In this document: one piece after another, positions 1-9,544 of the stretch | Numbering within the stretch: position 1 is the stretch's first letter | Layout of the letters: every line of letters starts with the position of its first letter | From: Salinivirgaceae bacterium | GTDB taxonomy: Bacteria > Bacteroidota > Bacteroidia > Bacteroidales > SZUA-534 | DNA: 55,769 nucleotides | Direction of reading: 5' to 3' | NCBI GenBank assembly: GCA_016342715.1 | Contig: JAEINW010000008.1 | Span: forward strand, 1 to 55,769 | Made by a program: the position numbers and the translations under genes | The notes under the pieces: model-generated | Seen by the model: only the letters and a program-made list of their open reading frames with translations | The model's database searches: none | What the model was told of the DNA's origin: nothing

Positions 1-1
1 A

Positions 2-75
2 AGTGGCAGCCTTTGACCGGAATCAGTGGCAGCATATCATCGGAATGAGTGGCAGGGTTTGCTCCGGATTATCCA
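2..75. mobile_element. Terminal repeats of an IS21-like element (partial)
   Basis: The octamer AGTGGCAG occurs at 2-9, 25-32 and 48-55, an exact 23-bp period, inside the longer shared motif CGGAATSAGTGGCAG, followed by a related CCGGATTATCC. Multiple short repeats near the ends are known for IS21-family elements. No transposase is visible, so this is either the edge of an element lying left of the window or a scar. Family assignment is inference. Confidence 0.4.
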
Positions 76-295
76 CCAAAAATCATAAGCTTGGGTTTGT
101 TTATACGTTAAAACATAACTTAAACGAAATTAGATTAAGCAAACTACTTATTCAAACTCAATGCTTTATGAATGGTGAATTTTTGACTGAAATGAGTCTC
201 ATTTATCCCTCGTTTAAAAAAACCCTCAATTAATGGAACTACTCCATTGTTGCAATCAACCCTTATTTTGATACACTGAATTAAGTTTAATCTAA

Positions 296-477
296 GTTGA
301 GCGATTGGAGCATAGCGAACAAGCGCTTTACTTAGAGTTAACCCCGATGTAGAGATTGTAGTGTTTCACAAACAAAGTGCAGTGAAATACTTACAAGAAC
401 TAAATCGTGAGCGAGAATCGCTCAATTTGGGTTTAAATGACCGTATCAAAAAAAAGGTGTATGCCTCTACCAAATAA
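296..477 (+). pseudogene. Frameshifted 3' end of an unrecognised gene
   Basis: Two overlapping frames give one plausible protein end: VERLEHSEQALYLELTP from 296, then after a one-base shift near 345 DVEIVVFHKQSAVKYLQE and onward to a TAA at 475-477. The charged, helix-like composition and continuity across the shift suggest a real but broken coding sequence. I do not recognise the family. Given the IS-like repeats just upstream it may be part of a mobile element. Confidence 0.3.
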
Positions 478-525
478 CCAGCGTTATTTCGGACCGAATC
501 AGGTTCTCTTTACTTATGTAACACA

Positions 526-566
526 AGCCCTGCTTGCCCACGAAACATATCGAGGGCGGCAGGGCT
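526..566. repeat. GC-rich hairpin downstream of the cyclophilin gene
   Basis: AGCCCTGC (526-533) pairs perfectly with GCAGGGCT (559-566), and inside it GCCC (536-539) pairs with GGGC (554-557). It starts 12 bp past the stop codon of the minus-strand cyclophilin gene. No T-run follows on the minus strand, so a REP-like or transcript-protecting hairpin is as likely as a terminator. Confidence 0.45.
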
Positions 567-577
567 AATACATCGTC

Positions 578-2239
578 TTACTCTTTTATAAAGCTTTTAG
601 TTCCAATTAACTCATTTAAATGCAACACTATATAGTATGTACCTGGTCGAAGTTTATTTACATTATACTCAACTTTATGCTTTCCAGAGGACTTCCATTG
701 ATTTTCAAGATTAGTTAAAACTTTGCCGGAATTGTCGCACAAATACATCGAAACATTGCTAGATGTTTTAAGTGTATAACTCAATTGAATCTTACTATGA
801 GAAGGATTGGGATAAATCTCAAAATGAAATGCATCTTTCGTGTTGACCTCAATTACAGAGACAGATTCACCAATTGCAAAAGGTAAGGAGTTCATTCTGT
901 ATAATTCCGGTTTTCCATTGTAATATACTTTCACAAAACATTTATCTGAATTAATATTTGGGACAGTCCAGGCATAAGTTGAATCTGCTGCTAAAACACC
1001 ATTTTCAATATCGGTCCACGAGATTCCATCATCAATAGAATACTCTAAAGAAAGACTATAAATTAATTCGCTATCCCAATTTATTGCGTAGGTACTATCC
1101 TGTAAAAATACCTCTCCACCGAGTGGTGACAATAGGTTAAGTTTACAAACTTTTATATTAACCATGCTTGTCTCAGCATCTGATGGATTACCTGAAGGAT
1201 AAATTCTGATCTTGAATTTATCTGTTACCACCTCAGGAATTAACCAATTGTAGCTTCCACCAATGGTCGATATACTATCTACCCCTGAATACCACTCACC
1301 ATCCACGGTGTCACGATAGTCAATGTCGATATATTCAATTGCCTCAGATGTAAAACTAATCGTCATGTCGTCTCCTCCAAGGAAAGTTCCCGCCGTTGGA
1401 CTAACAAGATTTAACCTACCAAATGAAAAGACGCCACCTTCATCATTAAGTAAGGGGTCAGATGCATCAGCAATTCGGATCTTACATTCGTTATAAAGAC
1501 TATCTGGTGTTTGCCATTTAAATGATTTTAAATTACATGTGATTGAATCTGCAATTAGTTCCCAGGTAACTCCATTGTCTGTTGAAAACTCGATATCAAC
1601 ATCTGCAATATACTGACTGTTCCAAGTTATCATTTGTTTTTTTCCAGCCAGGAACACACTTCCTTCTATAGGAGAAGTCAGTTCCAGTATTTTAGTTCCT
1701 GGAGTAATAACCCGGATACTATCTATCACAACATCTACCAGAGGTTTACCATTTGTATTGGTAGCTACTTCACTAATGGCGAAAACTACATCCATTCCGT
1801 CAATTACCTTTCCAAATATGGAATGGACATTGTTTAGCCAGGGAGTTGCTATTACAGTAATAAAATACTGAGAACCATTTGTATTTGGGCCACTGTTAGC
1901 CATCGATAATATTCCAGGTACATCATGAATTAAATCCGGATGGAATTCATCATCGAAGGTATACCCTGGACCACCATAACCGGTTCCAAGAGGGTCTCCA
2001 TCCTGGATCATAAATTCTGAAATTACACGATGAAAGATCAGGTCATCATAAAAACCTGAATTTGTAAGATCAAGGAAGTTTTGTACTGTATTTGGAACAA
2101 GATCTTCTCTCAATTGCACATTAAAGTTGCCCATTGAGGTATACCATTGAACCATAGTTTGGGCACTGGATTGGAAAGAGATTGCAATAGATGAGAGTAT
2201 TATAATGATTATTACTAAATTGATGCGAACTGATTTCAT
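578..2239 (-). CDS. Secreted cyclophilin-type peptidyl-prolyl isomerase with T9SS sorting tail
   Basis: This 553-residue protein should catalyse proline cis-trans isomerisation outside the cell. Residues 1-27 form a signal peptide with a long Ile-rich core ending near SSAQ. Residues about 30-180 are a cyclophilin domain with FHRVI (69-73), the substrate-site run MANSGPNTNGSQYFI (113-127) and a conserved Trp (W134). Next come three Ig-like repeats of about 95 residues, each with an ISW/ITW-type strand pattern. The last 85 residues contain EIYPNPS and resemble the type A sorting domain recognised by the type IX secretion system. Cyclophilins are usually about 170 residues, so this is a large surface or secreted version. 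It stands alone, with debris on one side and an AT-rich gap on the other. The domain order is clear; the physiological substrate is unknown. Confidence 0.88.
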   Translation of the reverse strand: MKSVRINLVIIIIILSSIAISFQSSAQTMVQWYTSMGNFNVQLREDLVPNTVQNFLDLTNSGFYDDLIFHRVISEFMIQDGDPLGTGYGGPGYTFDDEFHPDLIHDVPGILSMANSGPNTNGSQYFITVIATPWLNNVHSIFGKVIDGMDVVFAISEVATNTNGKPLVDVVIDSIRVITPGTKILELTSPIEGSVFLAGKKQMITWNSQYIADVDIEFSTDNGVTWELIADSITCNLKSFKWQTPDSLYNECKIRIADASDPLLNDEGGVFSFGRLNLVSPTAGTFLGGDDMTISFTSEAIEYIDIDYRDTVDGEWYSGVDSISTIGGSYNWLIPEVVTDKFKIRIYPSGNPSDAETSMVNIKVCKLNLLSPLGGEVFLQDSTYAINWDSELIYSLSLEYSIDDGISWTDIENGVLAADSTYAWTVPNINSDKCFVKVYYNGKPELYRMNSLPFAIGESVSVIEVNTKDAFHFEIYPNPSHSKIQLSYTLKTSSNVSMYLCDNSGKVLTNLENQWKSSGKHKVEYNVNKLRPGTYYIVLHLNELIGTKSFIKE

Positions 2240-2885
2240 ATATGTAATTTTAAATTAATATGTAAACAATTTACAAATTAATTTTAACAACACAATCAGT
2301 CCCAAAATAAGCGAGATTTTAAGAGACTTTCAGAAATCGTCACGGAAATGAAAATAGTGCAATTTACCTTCATAGGCTTCATTAAATATTATGACTAAAG
2401 TACAATATGCCTAATGACGTTCCCAGTATAAATACCAATTTTGTACAAGAATAAAATATTGCAACGCTGAAGCTTCTCTGAACACGAAACCCCAATTTCT
2501 AATACCGAGAGAGACTAGAAAGCGAATACATCCATATTGGGTGCGTTCCTTTAGCTTGTCCTGAGTTCTGTTCGGCACTTGGCGGTATCAGTTTTAAGCT
2601 TTTGACATTTCAAAGATTCGCACCTTTTAATTTTTGTGCGAACCTTGTTTAAAAAAAAATAAGGCCTTGGTAGAATTGAACAAAATTCCTTTTCCAATAG
2701 ATCCTCAAAAATAGCTGTCTTAATTAATCAATGCTAAAATATCTTTGTTGCAATAAATGTACCTAGAGTAACTACTAATAATCCTATAAATACATTTTCA
2801 ATTTAGTTCTAATAAATTAAATAACAATCTGATACAATGTTCAAACTTTATTATCTAGCTCCAACCTTTTAAAAAATCGTTTTTT
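2240..2885. other. Gene-free AT-rich spacer
   Basis: No ORF with a recognisable family was found on either strand across these 646 bases. The only clear structure is TTCGCAC (2617-2623) against GTGCGAA (2636-2642) with a 12-base AT loop, followed by an A-run. That hairpin is too weak to call a terminator with confidence. Confidence 0.4.
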
Positions 2886-3632
2886 TTATAAGATGGAATT
2901 TAATAAATCTAAATTATTTATATTGTTTATCAAGCCCTCCGGAAGATGCAGTTGCTTTAATTCGTTCAGCTGATATTCATTATGCAAATCGGTACCCAAA
3001 AAATTTACCATTTTATTTTTAATTAGCACTTCAGCTGTTTTTAAAACTCCCGGACCATAATTTCCCCTAAGCGATAAAATATTTGTTTGAAAAAGAACAT
3101 CTCTATCTTTTAATTCAAATAAGAAATCATGATTGCTATTCCAATACATATATCTTTCGGGATGTGCTAAAATGGGTTTGTAACCATTTGTTTGTAACTC
3201 AAAAAAAGCTTCCTTAAAATTTTTCGGGGGTTCAATAAATGAGAATTCCACCAAAATATACTTATCTCCAAAAGTTAAAAGCTCTTCTTTCCCAATTTTA
3301 TTAACAAAATCAAAATCGATGTAATATTCAGCGGCAGGCTTAACTTCTAATGAAATGTTTTCTTTTGTCAATTCAGCATTTAAATCGCTCAACCCACTTT
3401 TAATAATTTCAGGGGTGTTCCGATAATAATCACTCATAATATGTGGCGTGGTAATTGCCTTTTTGTAGCCCAGCTCTTGCAACCCTTTTGCTAAAACCAA
3501 TGAATCAGCCATATTTTTTGCACCGTCATCAATTCCTGGAATTAAATGTGAATGTAAATCATTCACCAAAAGAGAAAAATCAAAAGGAACCATAAGCTCC
3601 TTTTTCCTAAATATTTTACCAAAAAAACTCAT
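2886..3632 (-). CDS. CpsB/YwqE-type PHP-domain tyrosine phosphatase
   Basis: A 248-residue member of the PHP-domain, metal-dependent phosphatase family that dephosphorylates bacterial tyrosine kinases controlling capsule polymer length. The metal-binding DLHSHLIPGIDDG motif lies near residues 25-37. TTPHIM, LAHPERY and FLGTDLHN follow in the family order. No signal peptide, so cytoplasmic. It lies 2 bp downstream of rfbB on the same strand, so the two are co-transcribed, tying it to surface-polysaccharide synthesis. Its partner kinase (Wzc-like) is not in this window. Length is normal for the family. Confidence 0.88.
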   Translation of the reverse strand: MSFFGKIFRKKELMVPFDFSLLVNDLHSHLIPGIDDGAKNMADSLVLAKGLQELGYKKAITTPHIMSDYYRNTPEIIKSGLSDLNAELTKENISLEVKPAAEYYIDFDFVNKIGKEELLTFGDKYILVEFSFIEPPKNFKEAFFELQTNGYKPILAHPERYMYWNSNHDFLFELKDRDVLFQTNILSLRGNYGPGVLKTAEVLIKNKMVNFLGTDLHNEYQLNELKQLHLPEGLINNINNLDLLNSIL

Positions 3633-3634
3633 AA

Positions 3635-4690
3635 TTATCTATTACTATACATTTTATCGTAATATTTTGAATAATCACCAGAAACAATCCTATCCATCCA
3701 CTTTTGGTTCTCCAAATACCAATCTACCGTTTTTTCGAGTCCTAGCTCAAAAGTTAACGATGGAACCCAAGCTAATTCTTTTTCAATTAGCGATGCGTCA
3801 ATAGCGTATCGCAAATCATGTCCAGCTCTATCGGTAACATAGGTAATTAGTTTTTCAGAATCTCCCTCAACTCTTCCAAGTTTGTGATCCATTATTTTAC
3901 ACAACAAGCGAATCAAGTCAATGTTTGTCCATTCATTATGCCCACCAATATTATAGGTCTTTCCATTATCAGCTTTGTGATAAATTTCGTCAATAGCTCT
4001 GGCATGATCAAGCACATAAAGCCAATCGCGAATATTTTCACCTTTACCATAAATTGGAATGGGTTTATTGTTCTTAATGTTATTTATAGCTAGTGGCAAT
4101 AACTTTTCAGGAAATTGATTGGGACCATAATTATTTGAACAATTGCTAATTACATACGGAAATTTATAGGTGTTTCCATAAGCTCGAACAAAATGGTCGC
4201 TCGATGCTTTTGAAGCAGAATATGGACTTTGAGGATTGTAGGAAGTATCTTCGTAAAAAAATCCTTCGTCACCTAAGGCACCATAAACCTCATCGGTAGA
4301 AACATGATAAAATCTCTTTCCATCAAAATTATCTTTCCAGCTTTCTTTGGCTGCATTTAGTAAGTTAACAGTCCCCAATACATTAGTGCTAATAAAAGCC
4401 ATTGGATCGGTTATTGATCGGTCGACATGACTTTCTGCCGCCAAATGGATTACACCATCAAAGCTATATTCTTTAAAAAGTTTATTAATGAATTCTGCAT
4501 CCACAATATCACCCTTTATGAATTTGTAATTAGGCATATTTTCTATATCCGCAATGTTTTCAAGATTACCTGCATAAGTAAGTTTGTCCAAATTAATAAT
4601 CTGATAATTTGGATATTTATTAACAAATAATCGCACAAGATGTGAACCAATAAAACCCGCCCCTCCTGTAATTAATATTGTTTTATTCAT
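3635..4690 (-). CDS. rfbB: dTDP-glucose 4,6-dehydratase
   Basis: This 351-residue extended short-chain dehydrogenase converts dTDP-glucose to dTDP-4-keto-6-deoxyglucose, the branch point for rhamnose and for many amino- and dideoxysugars. The NAD-binding GGAGFIGSH is at residues 9-17, STDEVYG at 131-137 carries the catalytic Asp-Glu pair typical of dehydratases, and YSASK at 157-161 is the catalytic Tyr-Lys pair. NCSNNYGPNQFPEKLLPL follows as in the family. Length matches. RfbA, RfbC and RfbD are absent here, so the product probably feeds the 2,3-dehydratase trio at 32976-36462. The downstream cpsB-like gene is 2 bp away. Confidence 0.95.
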   Translation of the reverse strand: MNKTILITGGAGFIGSHLVRLFVNKYPNYQIINLDKLTYAGNLENIADIENMPNYKFIKGDIVDAEFINKLFKEYSFDGVIHLAAESHVDRSITDPMAFISTNVLGTVNLLNAAKESWKDNFDGKRFYHVSTDEVYGALGDEGFFYEDTSYNPQSPYSASKASSDHFVRAYGNTYKFPYVISNCSNNYGPNQFPEKLLPLAINNIKNNKPIPIYGKGENIRDWLYVLDHARAIDEIYHKADNGKTYNIGGHNEWTNIDLIRLLCKIMDHKLGRVEGDSEKLITYVTDRAGHDLRYAIDASLIEKELAWVPSLTFELGLEKTVDWYLENQKWMDRIVSGDYSKYYDKMYSNR

Positions 4691-4776
4691 GCTAATATTT
4701 TTTAAATATGGTGTATTTCAAACACTGTTTAAGTTACTATTTTAGCAAACTTACTTAATTTTAGTTGCATGCTTAA

Positions 4777-4806
4777 TTGAAGGCAACAATAATTTTGCTA
4801 ATTTTG
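4777..4806 (+). promoter_or_regulatory. Bacteroidetes-type promoter for the HU-SPOR gene
   Basis: TTG (4777-4779), 19 bp, then TAATTTTG (4799-4806) matches the TTTG-N19-TAnnTTTG consensus of Bacteroidota sigma-ABfr. Transcription would begin about 12 bp ahead of the ATG at 4825. A second TAATTTTG lies at 4790-4797. Confidence 0.6.
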
Positions 4807-4824
4807 TAACATATTCCAAACTAA

Positions 4825-5817
4825 ATGCAAGATATTAATAAATACGTTAGCGGATTACTTTTTATTCATGATTGTGTCATCCTACCTGGTTTTGGTGGTT
4901 TTGTCTCAAATGAACGATCTGCCATACATAACGAAGTAAATCACACATTTCATCCACCCAAAAAAGATGTTTTGTTTAATAAAAACCTAACTTATAACGA
5001 TGGGTTGTTAATTAATTATCTTGCTAAAAATTTAAATATTAGCTATACCGAAGCAAAAAAAAGAATTCAGGAAGAAGTACAAAAAGCTTGGTTGAAGTTG
5101 GATAAAAACGAAGAAGTAGTATTTAATGGAGTAGGATCTTTCAAATATGACAAGAACCAAAACCTTATTTTTACTGCCGAAGAAACTGAAAACTTCTTGA
5201 TTGATTCTTATGGCTTGTCATCGTTTCGATTTCCTCCCCTTAGCTACCAAAAAAACGCTCGCGAAATTATTCCACTATATAATCATACACATATGAATGA
5301 GGGCGTAAAAAAAACTTTAAAATGGGCAAGTATACTAATTCTGCCAATTATTGGAGCATTAGCTTTGGTACCCTATTCCAAATCGAAATTAAATCAGCAA
5401 TCAGCAGGTTTAAATCCTGATATGAATATTGAAAAATCGATTGAATCCACCCATTCTGCCATGCCAAACGATTCAATTACCGATGAGGTTTTAGATCAAT
5501 CAACAGATAAAAAAGTTGCTCTTTTTTATACAGAAGGAACTCAACCATCGGTTAAAAAGCAACAAACCCAAGGATTCAAATTTTATATAATTGGCGGCAG
5601 TTACCGTGACGAAAACAATGCAAAAGAACAAGTGAAAATATATCGCGACAAAGGCTTTGATAAAACTCAAGTAATGTTTGTTGATGAATTGTACCGCGTT
5701 TATTTACAAGATTTTGATAGCAAAGTAAATGCAATTCATGAACTGCGGCGAATTCGTAATGAAGAAAAAAATGATCAGGTTTGGTTATATTCCAAAAAAA
5801 ATAAGGTCAACAAATAG
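4825..5817 (+). CDS. HU-CCDC81 and SPOR domain membrane protein
   Basis: A 330-residue protein in three parts. Residues 1-110 resemble the prokaryotic CCDC81/HU-like DNA-binding fold: LPGFGGFVSN near the start, then PPKKDVLFNKNLTYNDGLL. One transmembrane helix spans about 165-183. The C-terminal 80 residues (FKFYIIGGSY to the end) form a SPOR domain, which in other proteins binds denuded peptidoglycan at division sites. The topology puts the HU-like part in the cytoplasm and SPOR in the periplasm, suggesting a link between nucleoid or cytoplasmic partners and the wall. Single-gene transcript with its own promoter and a terminator overlapping the stop codon. The domain pairing is common in Bacteroidota; function is inferred. 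Confidence 0.85.
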   Translation: MQDINKYVSGLLFIHDCVILPGFGGFVSNERSAIHNEVNHTFHPPKKDVLFNKNLTYNDGLLINYLAKNLNISYTEAKKRIQEEVQKAWLKLDKNEEVVFNGVGSFKYDKNQNLIFTAEETENFLIDSYGLSSFRFPPLSYQKNAREIIPLYNHTHMNEGVKKTLKWASILILPIIGALALVPYSKSKLNQQSAGLNPDMNIEKSIESTHSAMPNDSITDEVLDQSTDKKVALFYTEGTQPSVKKQQTQGFKFYIIGGSYRDENNAKEQVKIYRDKGFDKTQVMFVDELYRVYLQDFDSKVNAIHELRRIRNEEKNDQVWLYSKKNKVNK

Positions 5818-5833
5818 TTGACCTTATTTTTTT
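5796..5833. terminator. Bidirectional intrinsic terminator overlapping a stop codon
   Basis: AATAAGGTCAAC, a five-base loop region, then GTTGACCTTATT forms a perfect stem, flanked by an A-run on the left and a T-run on the right. The left arm encodes the last residues (KKNKVNK) of the HU-SPOR protein and the TAG stop is in the loop. The symmetry means it can also stop transcripts of metG, which ends 155 bp away on the other strand. Confidence 0.88.
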
Positions 5834-5987
5834 GTGTTTAATATTTAAGCACTCTCATAATAAAAAGATGCTTAACGATTGTAAATTTAATCGTCTCATT
5901 TTTTTAAATAAAAAAACCACCAAGCTTCTCCCCTCCAATTATATTCCTTTTAAACCGGTTTTGAATTCGGCAGGAATATCGGCTTAT

Positions 5988-8030
5988 TTATCTAATTTCA
6001 GATCCCGCTGGAAAATCTTTTTCACAAGCTACAAATCCTAATTCTCCTTCATTATTCTCAGCCATTAAAATCATTCCTTGCGATTCAATACCTTTAATTT
6101 TTCTTGGCGCTAAATTTATAAGTATGCTAATCTTTTTTCCAATAATATCTTCTGGCTTATATGATTCTGCAATTCCTGAAACTACCACTCTTTTATCGAT
6201 GCCAGTATCTACCAATAATTTTAAAAGTTTTTTTGTTTTTGGCACCTTTTCGGCTTCCAAAATAGTACCTGTTCTAATATCTAACTTTGTAAAATCGTCA
6301 AAATTGATTTCCTCTTTTGCTGGTGCAGCTTCTTTTTCAGCAGCTTGAGCCTTTTTTGTTTCAACCAGTTTGTTAACCTGTGCCTCTATTTCAGCATCTT
6401 CAATTTTTTCAAACAATAAGAATGGTTTATTTATAGTATGACCCGCCTTTAATAATTCTGTAGAACCCAATTGATCCCAAGCAAAAGTTTCAATGTTTAA
6501 TATTTGCCTGATTTTTTTAGTAGTAAAAGGCAAAAACGGTTCAAAGCCAATGGTGAGGTTTGCGGTAATTTGCAAACAAATATTCATAATGGTTTCCACC
6601 CTTTTGGGGTCTACTTTCGCTATTTTCCAAGGTTCGGTATCGGCTAAATATTTATTCCCCAAACGCGCTAAACACATTGCATCTTTCAGTGCTTCGCGGA
6701 AGCGATAGTTTTCCAACGATTTTTCAATCTTTTCTTTATACGACGCTAATTCTTCCACCGCCTCTTTATCGTAATCGCTTAATTCACCCAATGCAGGAAT
6801 CACGCCTTGGTAATATTTTTGAGTCAATACTACGGACCGATTCACAAAATTCCCAAGAATAGCAACCAACTCGTTGTTGTTTCTTGCCTGAAAATCTTTC
6901 CATGTAAAATCATTGTCTTTTGTTTCTGGCATATTTGACGCCAACACATAGCGCAACACATCTTCTTTACCGGGGAATTCAACTAAATATTCATGCAACC
7001 AAACCGCCCAATTTCTTGAAGTAGAAATTTTATCGTTTTCGAGATTCAAAAACTCGTTTCCTGGAACATTATCTGGCAAAATATAGTCACCATGCGCTTT
7101 TAACATGGCTGGAAAAATTAAACAATGGAAAACAATATTATCTTTTCCTATGAAATGAACCAATTTAGTTTCTTCATCTTGCCAATAAGCTTTCCAATCT
7201 TTTCCGTTTTCTTCGGCCCATTCAATGGTGTTTGAAATATATCCGATAGGAGCATCAAACCAAACGTACAAAACTTTTCCTTCAGCTCCATCTACTGGAA
7301 CAGGCACTCCCCAATTTAAATCGCGACTTACCGCACGTGGATGCAAGCCTGAATCTAACCACGATTTGCATTGTCCATATACATTTGCTTTCCATTCTTT
7401 ATGATCTTCAAGAATCCATTTTTTAAAAAATTCTTCATACTGATCTAAGGGCAAATACCAATGTTTTGTTTCCTTTTTTATAGGCATACTTCCACTTAAA
7501 GTACTTTTCGGATTTATTAAATCCATAGGACTTAGCGTAGTTCCACAACTCTCACACTGGTCGCCATAGGCATTTTCGTTCGAACAATGCGGACAGGTTC
7601 CTATTATATATCTATCGGCCAAAAATTGTTGTGCTTCTTCATCAAAATATTGCTCTGAAGTTTTCTCCACAAATTTTCCGTCCTTATATAATTTCTTAAA
7701 AAATTCTGAGGCTGTTTTATGATGAGTCTCTGAGGTGGTACGTGAATACACATCAAAAGAAATTCCAAATTCTTCAAAAGATTTTTTAATAATTCCATGA
7801 TACTTATCTACGATATCTTGCGGAGTAACTCCTTCTTTTTTTGCTTTAATGCTTATTGGAACACCATGTTCGTCGGAACCTCCAATAAAAACAACATCTT
7901 TCCCTTTTCCACGCAAGTATCTTACATAAATATCAGCGGGTATATAAACTCCTGCCAAATGACCAATATGAACAGGCCCATTAGCATAAGGCAAAGCAGA
8001 AGTAACCGTGTATCTTTTAAATTTTTTCAT
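5988..8030 (-). CDS. metG: Methionyl-tRNA synthetase
   Basis: A 680-residue class I aminoacyl-tRNA synthetase that charges tRNA-Met. The ATP-site HIGH signature is at residues 21-24 ([10 protein letters not shown]). The second signature appears as KISTS in place of KMSKS. A CPHC...CESC zinc knuckle sits in the connective domain. A Glu/Ala-rich linker leads to the C-terminal EMAPII/Trbp111-type tRNA-binding and dimerisation domain ([11 protein letters not shown] onward, about residues 570-680). Full length for the two-domain bacterial type. The start follows a leader of about 120 nt with two small hairpins. Confidence 0.96.
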   Translation of the reverse strand: MKKFKRYTVTSALPYANGPVHIGHLAGVYIPADIYVRYLRGKGKDVVFIGGSDEHGVPISIKAKKEGVTPQDIVDKYHGIIKKSFEEFGISFDVYSRTTSETHHKTASEFFKKLYKDGKFVEKTSEQYFDEEAQQFLADRYIIGTCPHCSNENAYGDQCESCGTTLSPMDLINPKSTLSGSMPIKKETKHWYLPLDQYEEFFKKWILEDHKEWKANVYGQCKSWLDSGLHPRAVSRDLNWGVPVPVDGAEGKVLYVWFDAPIGYISNTIEWAEENGKDWKAYWQDEETKLVHFIGKDNIVFHCLIFPAMLKAHGDYILPDNVPGNEFLNLENDKISTSRNWAVWLHEYLVEFPGKEDVLRYVLASNMPETKDNDFTWKDFQARNNNELVAILGNFVNRSVVLTQKYYQGVIPALGELSDYDKEAVEELASYKEKIEKSLENYRFREALKDAMCLARLGNKYLADTEPWKIAKVDPKRVETIMNICLQITANLTIGFEPFLPFTTKKIRQILNIETFAWDQLGSTELLKAGHTINKPFLLFEKIEDAEIEAQVNKLVETKKAQAAEKEAAPAKEEINFDDFTKLDIRTGTILEAEKVPKTKKLLKLLVDTGIDKRVVVSGIAESYKPEDIIGKKISILINLAPRKIKGIESQGMILMAENNEGELGFVACEKDFPAGSEIR

Positions 8031-8059
8031 CTATATACAATTTGTGACTATGTTAAGCC

Positions 8060-8160
8060 TAAGCACATTTTTTTTCTTGTAGCAAGTGCTTAATACTTAT
8101 TTCAGACATGGTCTGTTTCACGATATAACAATTTATTGAAATTTGAATGGTGCAAAGATA
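8060..8160 (-). promoter_or_regulatory. metG promoter element and structured leader
   Basis: On the minus strand TATCTTTG (8160-8153) matches the -7 consensus. The leader of about 120 nt contains CAGAC-ATG-GTCTG (8103-8115) and a TAAGCAC/GTGCTTA stem (8060-8066 with 8086-8092). No known riboswitch fold was recognised. The -33 element is not obvious. Confidence 0.4.
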
Positions 8161-8251
8161 TAATTATTAGTGATTGAGATAAATAAACACACTAACAATT
8201 TATTGTTGTGCAATTTTTTGAATTTCTTCGTTTAAAACCATCTCATTTATT

Positions 8252-8259
8252 TAAATTTG
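8252..8259 (+). promoter_or_regulatory. -7 element of the ldcA-yraN-comF operon
   Basis: TAAATTTG matches the Bacteroidota -7 consensus and lies 17 bp before the ATG at 8276. A TTTA about 18 bp upstream could serve as a degenerate -33 element. Confidence 0.5.
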
Positions 8260-8275
8260 TTCAAAACCCATTGTA

Positions 8276-9178
8276 ATGATTACTCCAAACTATCTAGAAA
8301 AAGGTGATAAAATAGCCATTGTTGCTCCTGCCAAATTTATTCCACAAGGAAAATACCATCCTATTATTAAATACATTGACGATAAAGGATATAAAGTTGT
8401 TCGAGGAAAATCAACCTACCTAGAACATGGCCCATTTGCTGGATCCGATGAAGAACGAAGAGACGATTTACAGAACGCCTTAGATGATAAAGAAATAAAA
8501 GCCGTATTTTGTTTGCGCGGCGGATATGGAACTATTCGAATTATTGAAGGTATAGATTTCTCAAAATTCATTCAAAATCCCAAATGGTTGGTTGGCTTTA
8601 GCGATATTACCATTCTTCATTCAAAACTAACAAATTTGGGAATTGAAAGCATTCATGGACAAATGCCCGTAAATTTCGCCGAACAAGAATCTATGTCTGG
8701 AGTAGCAAAACTTTTTGAAACCTTGGAAGGTCAAACCCTTGAGTATGCAATAAAACCGAACCCAAACAATGTTGCTGGAAATGCTTCAGCAGAAATTGTT
8801 GGAGGAAATTTTGCCATTCTTTGCAGTTTAATTGGAACTCCTTATGATATAAATACTGCTGGTAAAATTCTTTTCATTGAGGAAGTTGGTGAATATTTAT
8901 ACCGTTTTGATAGAATGATGTTTCAACTTAAATTATCAGGCAAACTAGATAACTTAGCCGGACTTATTATTGGGGGCTTAAGCAATATGGAAGATAACGA
9001 ACCAAAATTTCCACTATCAGAATTTGAAATTGTGAAAAATCATATTAAAGATTTAAAATACCCTGTTTGCTTTGGTTTTCCTGCGGGGCATGTGAGTGAT
9101 AATTTTCCTCTGATAATGGGAAGAAATGTCATCATTCAGGTGAACGAGCTTCAAACAAAAATTAGCTTTAAAAAATGA
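8276..9178 (+). CDS. ldcA: LD-carboxypeptidase (peptidase family S66)
   Basis: A 300-residue S66 serine peptidase. The family cleaves the terminal D-Ala from cytoplasmic murein tetrapeptides during peptidoglycan recycling. Visible landmarks: IAIVAPAKFI at the start, CLRGGYGTIRIIEGIDF, the nucleophile region VGFSDITILHS, the Glu-bearing FIEEVGEYLYRFDRM and the His-bearing FGFPAGHVSDNFPL. No signal peptide is seen, fitting a cytoplasmic recycling enzyme. First gene of a three-gene operon: its TGA overlaps the ATG of the next gene in ATGA, implying translational coupling. Related microcin-immunity (MccF) proteins share the fold, but the context favours LdcA. Confidence 0.9.
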   Translation: MITPNYLEKGDKIAIVAPAKFIPQGKYHPIIKYIDDKGYKVVRGKSTYLEHGPFAGSDEERRDDLQNALDDKEIKAVFCLRGGYGTIRIIEGIDFSKFIQNPKWLVGFSDITILHSKLTNLGIESIHGQMPVNFAEQESMSGVAKLFETLEGQTLEYAIKPNPNNVAGNASAEIVGGNFAILCSLIGTPYDINTAGKILFIEEVGEYLYRFDRMMFQLKLSGKLDNLAGLIIGGLSNMEDNEPKFPLSEFEIVKNHIKDLKYPVCFGFPAGHVSDNFPLIMGRNVIIQVNELQTKISFKK

Positions 9179-9543
9179 GCCAACATAACGAAACCGGAAA
9201 AATAGGCGAAGAATTAGCCAGAAGTTTTCTTTTAAAAAAAGGATATAAAATACTCGACATTAATTGGCGATATAACTTCAAGGAAATTGACATTATTGCT
9301 CAGCAAAATAACATTATGGTTTTTGTAGAGGTAAAAACACGATCGACCTTAGCTTTTGAATTGCCTCAGGAAGCAGTTACGCCTAAAAAAATGAAAAATC
9401 TGGTTTACGCAGCCGATGTTTATTTAAACCTAAAAAATATTGAATTTGAAAGCCGTTTTGATATTGTTACCGTTTTAACCAAGGATGAACCCAAAATATT
9501 AGAGCATATTGAAGGGGCTTTTCAAGCAAATGATTTAATTTAA
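9175..9543 (+). CDS. YraN/UPF0102 family endonuclease-like protein
   Basis: A 122-residue protein of the YraN family, which has a restriction-endonuclease-like fold and poorly defined function, possibly in DNA or RNA processing. TGKIGEELARSFLLKKGY is followed by the family core NWRY...EIDIIAQ...FVEVKTR, which supplies the D-ExK acidic and lysine residues of the nuclease-like site. Overlaps ldcA by 4 bp and precedes the comF-like gene by 1 bp, so the three are one operon. Length is typical. Confidence 0.88.
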   Translation: MSQHNETGKIGEELARSFLLKKGYKILDINWRYNFKEIDIIAQQNNIMVFVEVKTRSTLAFELPQEAVTPKKMKNLVYAADVYLNLKNIEFESRFDIVTVLTKDEPKILEHIEGAFQANDLI

Positions 9544-9544
9544 A

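Noticed and set aside
3-233. 76-residue ORF at the left edge
   Set aside because: It is a translation of the IS-like terminal repeats and adjoining AT-rich DNA with no protein-like pattern.
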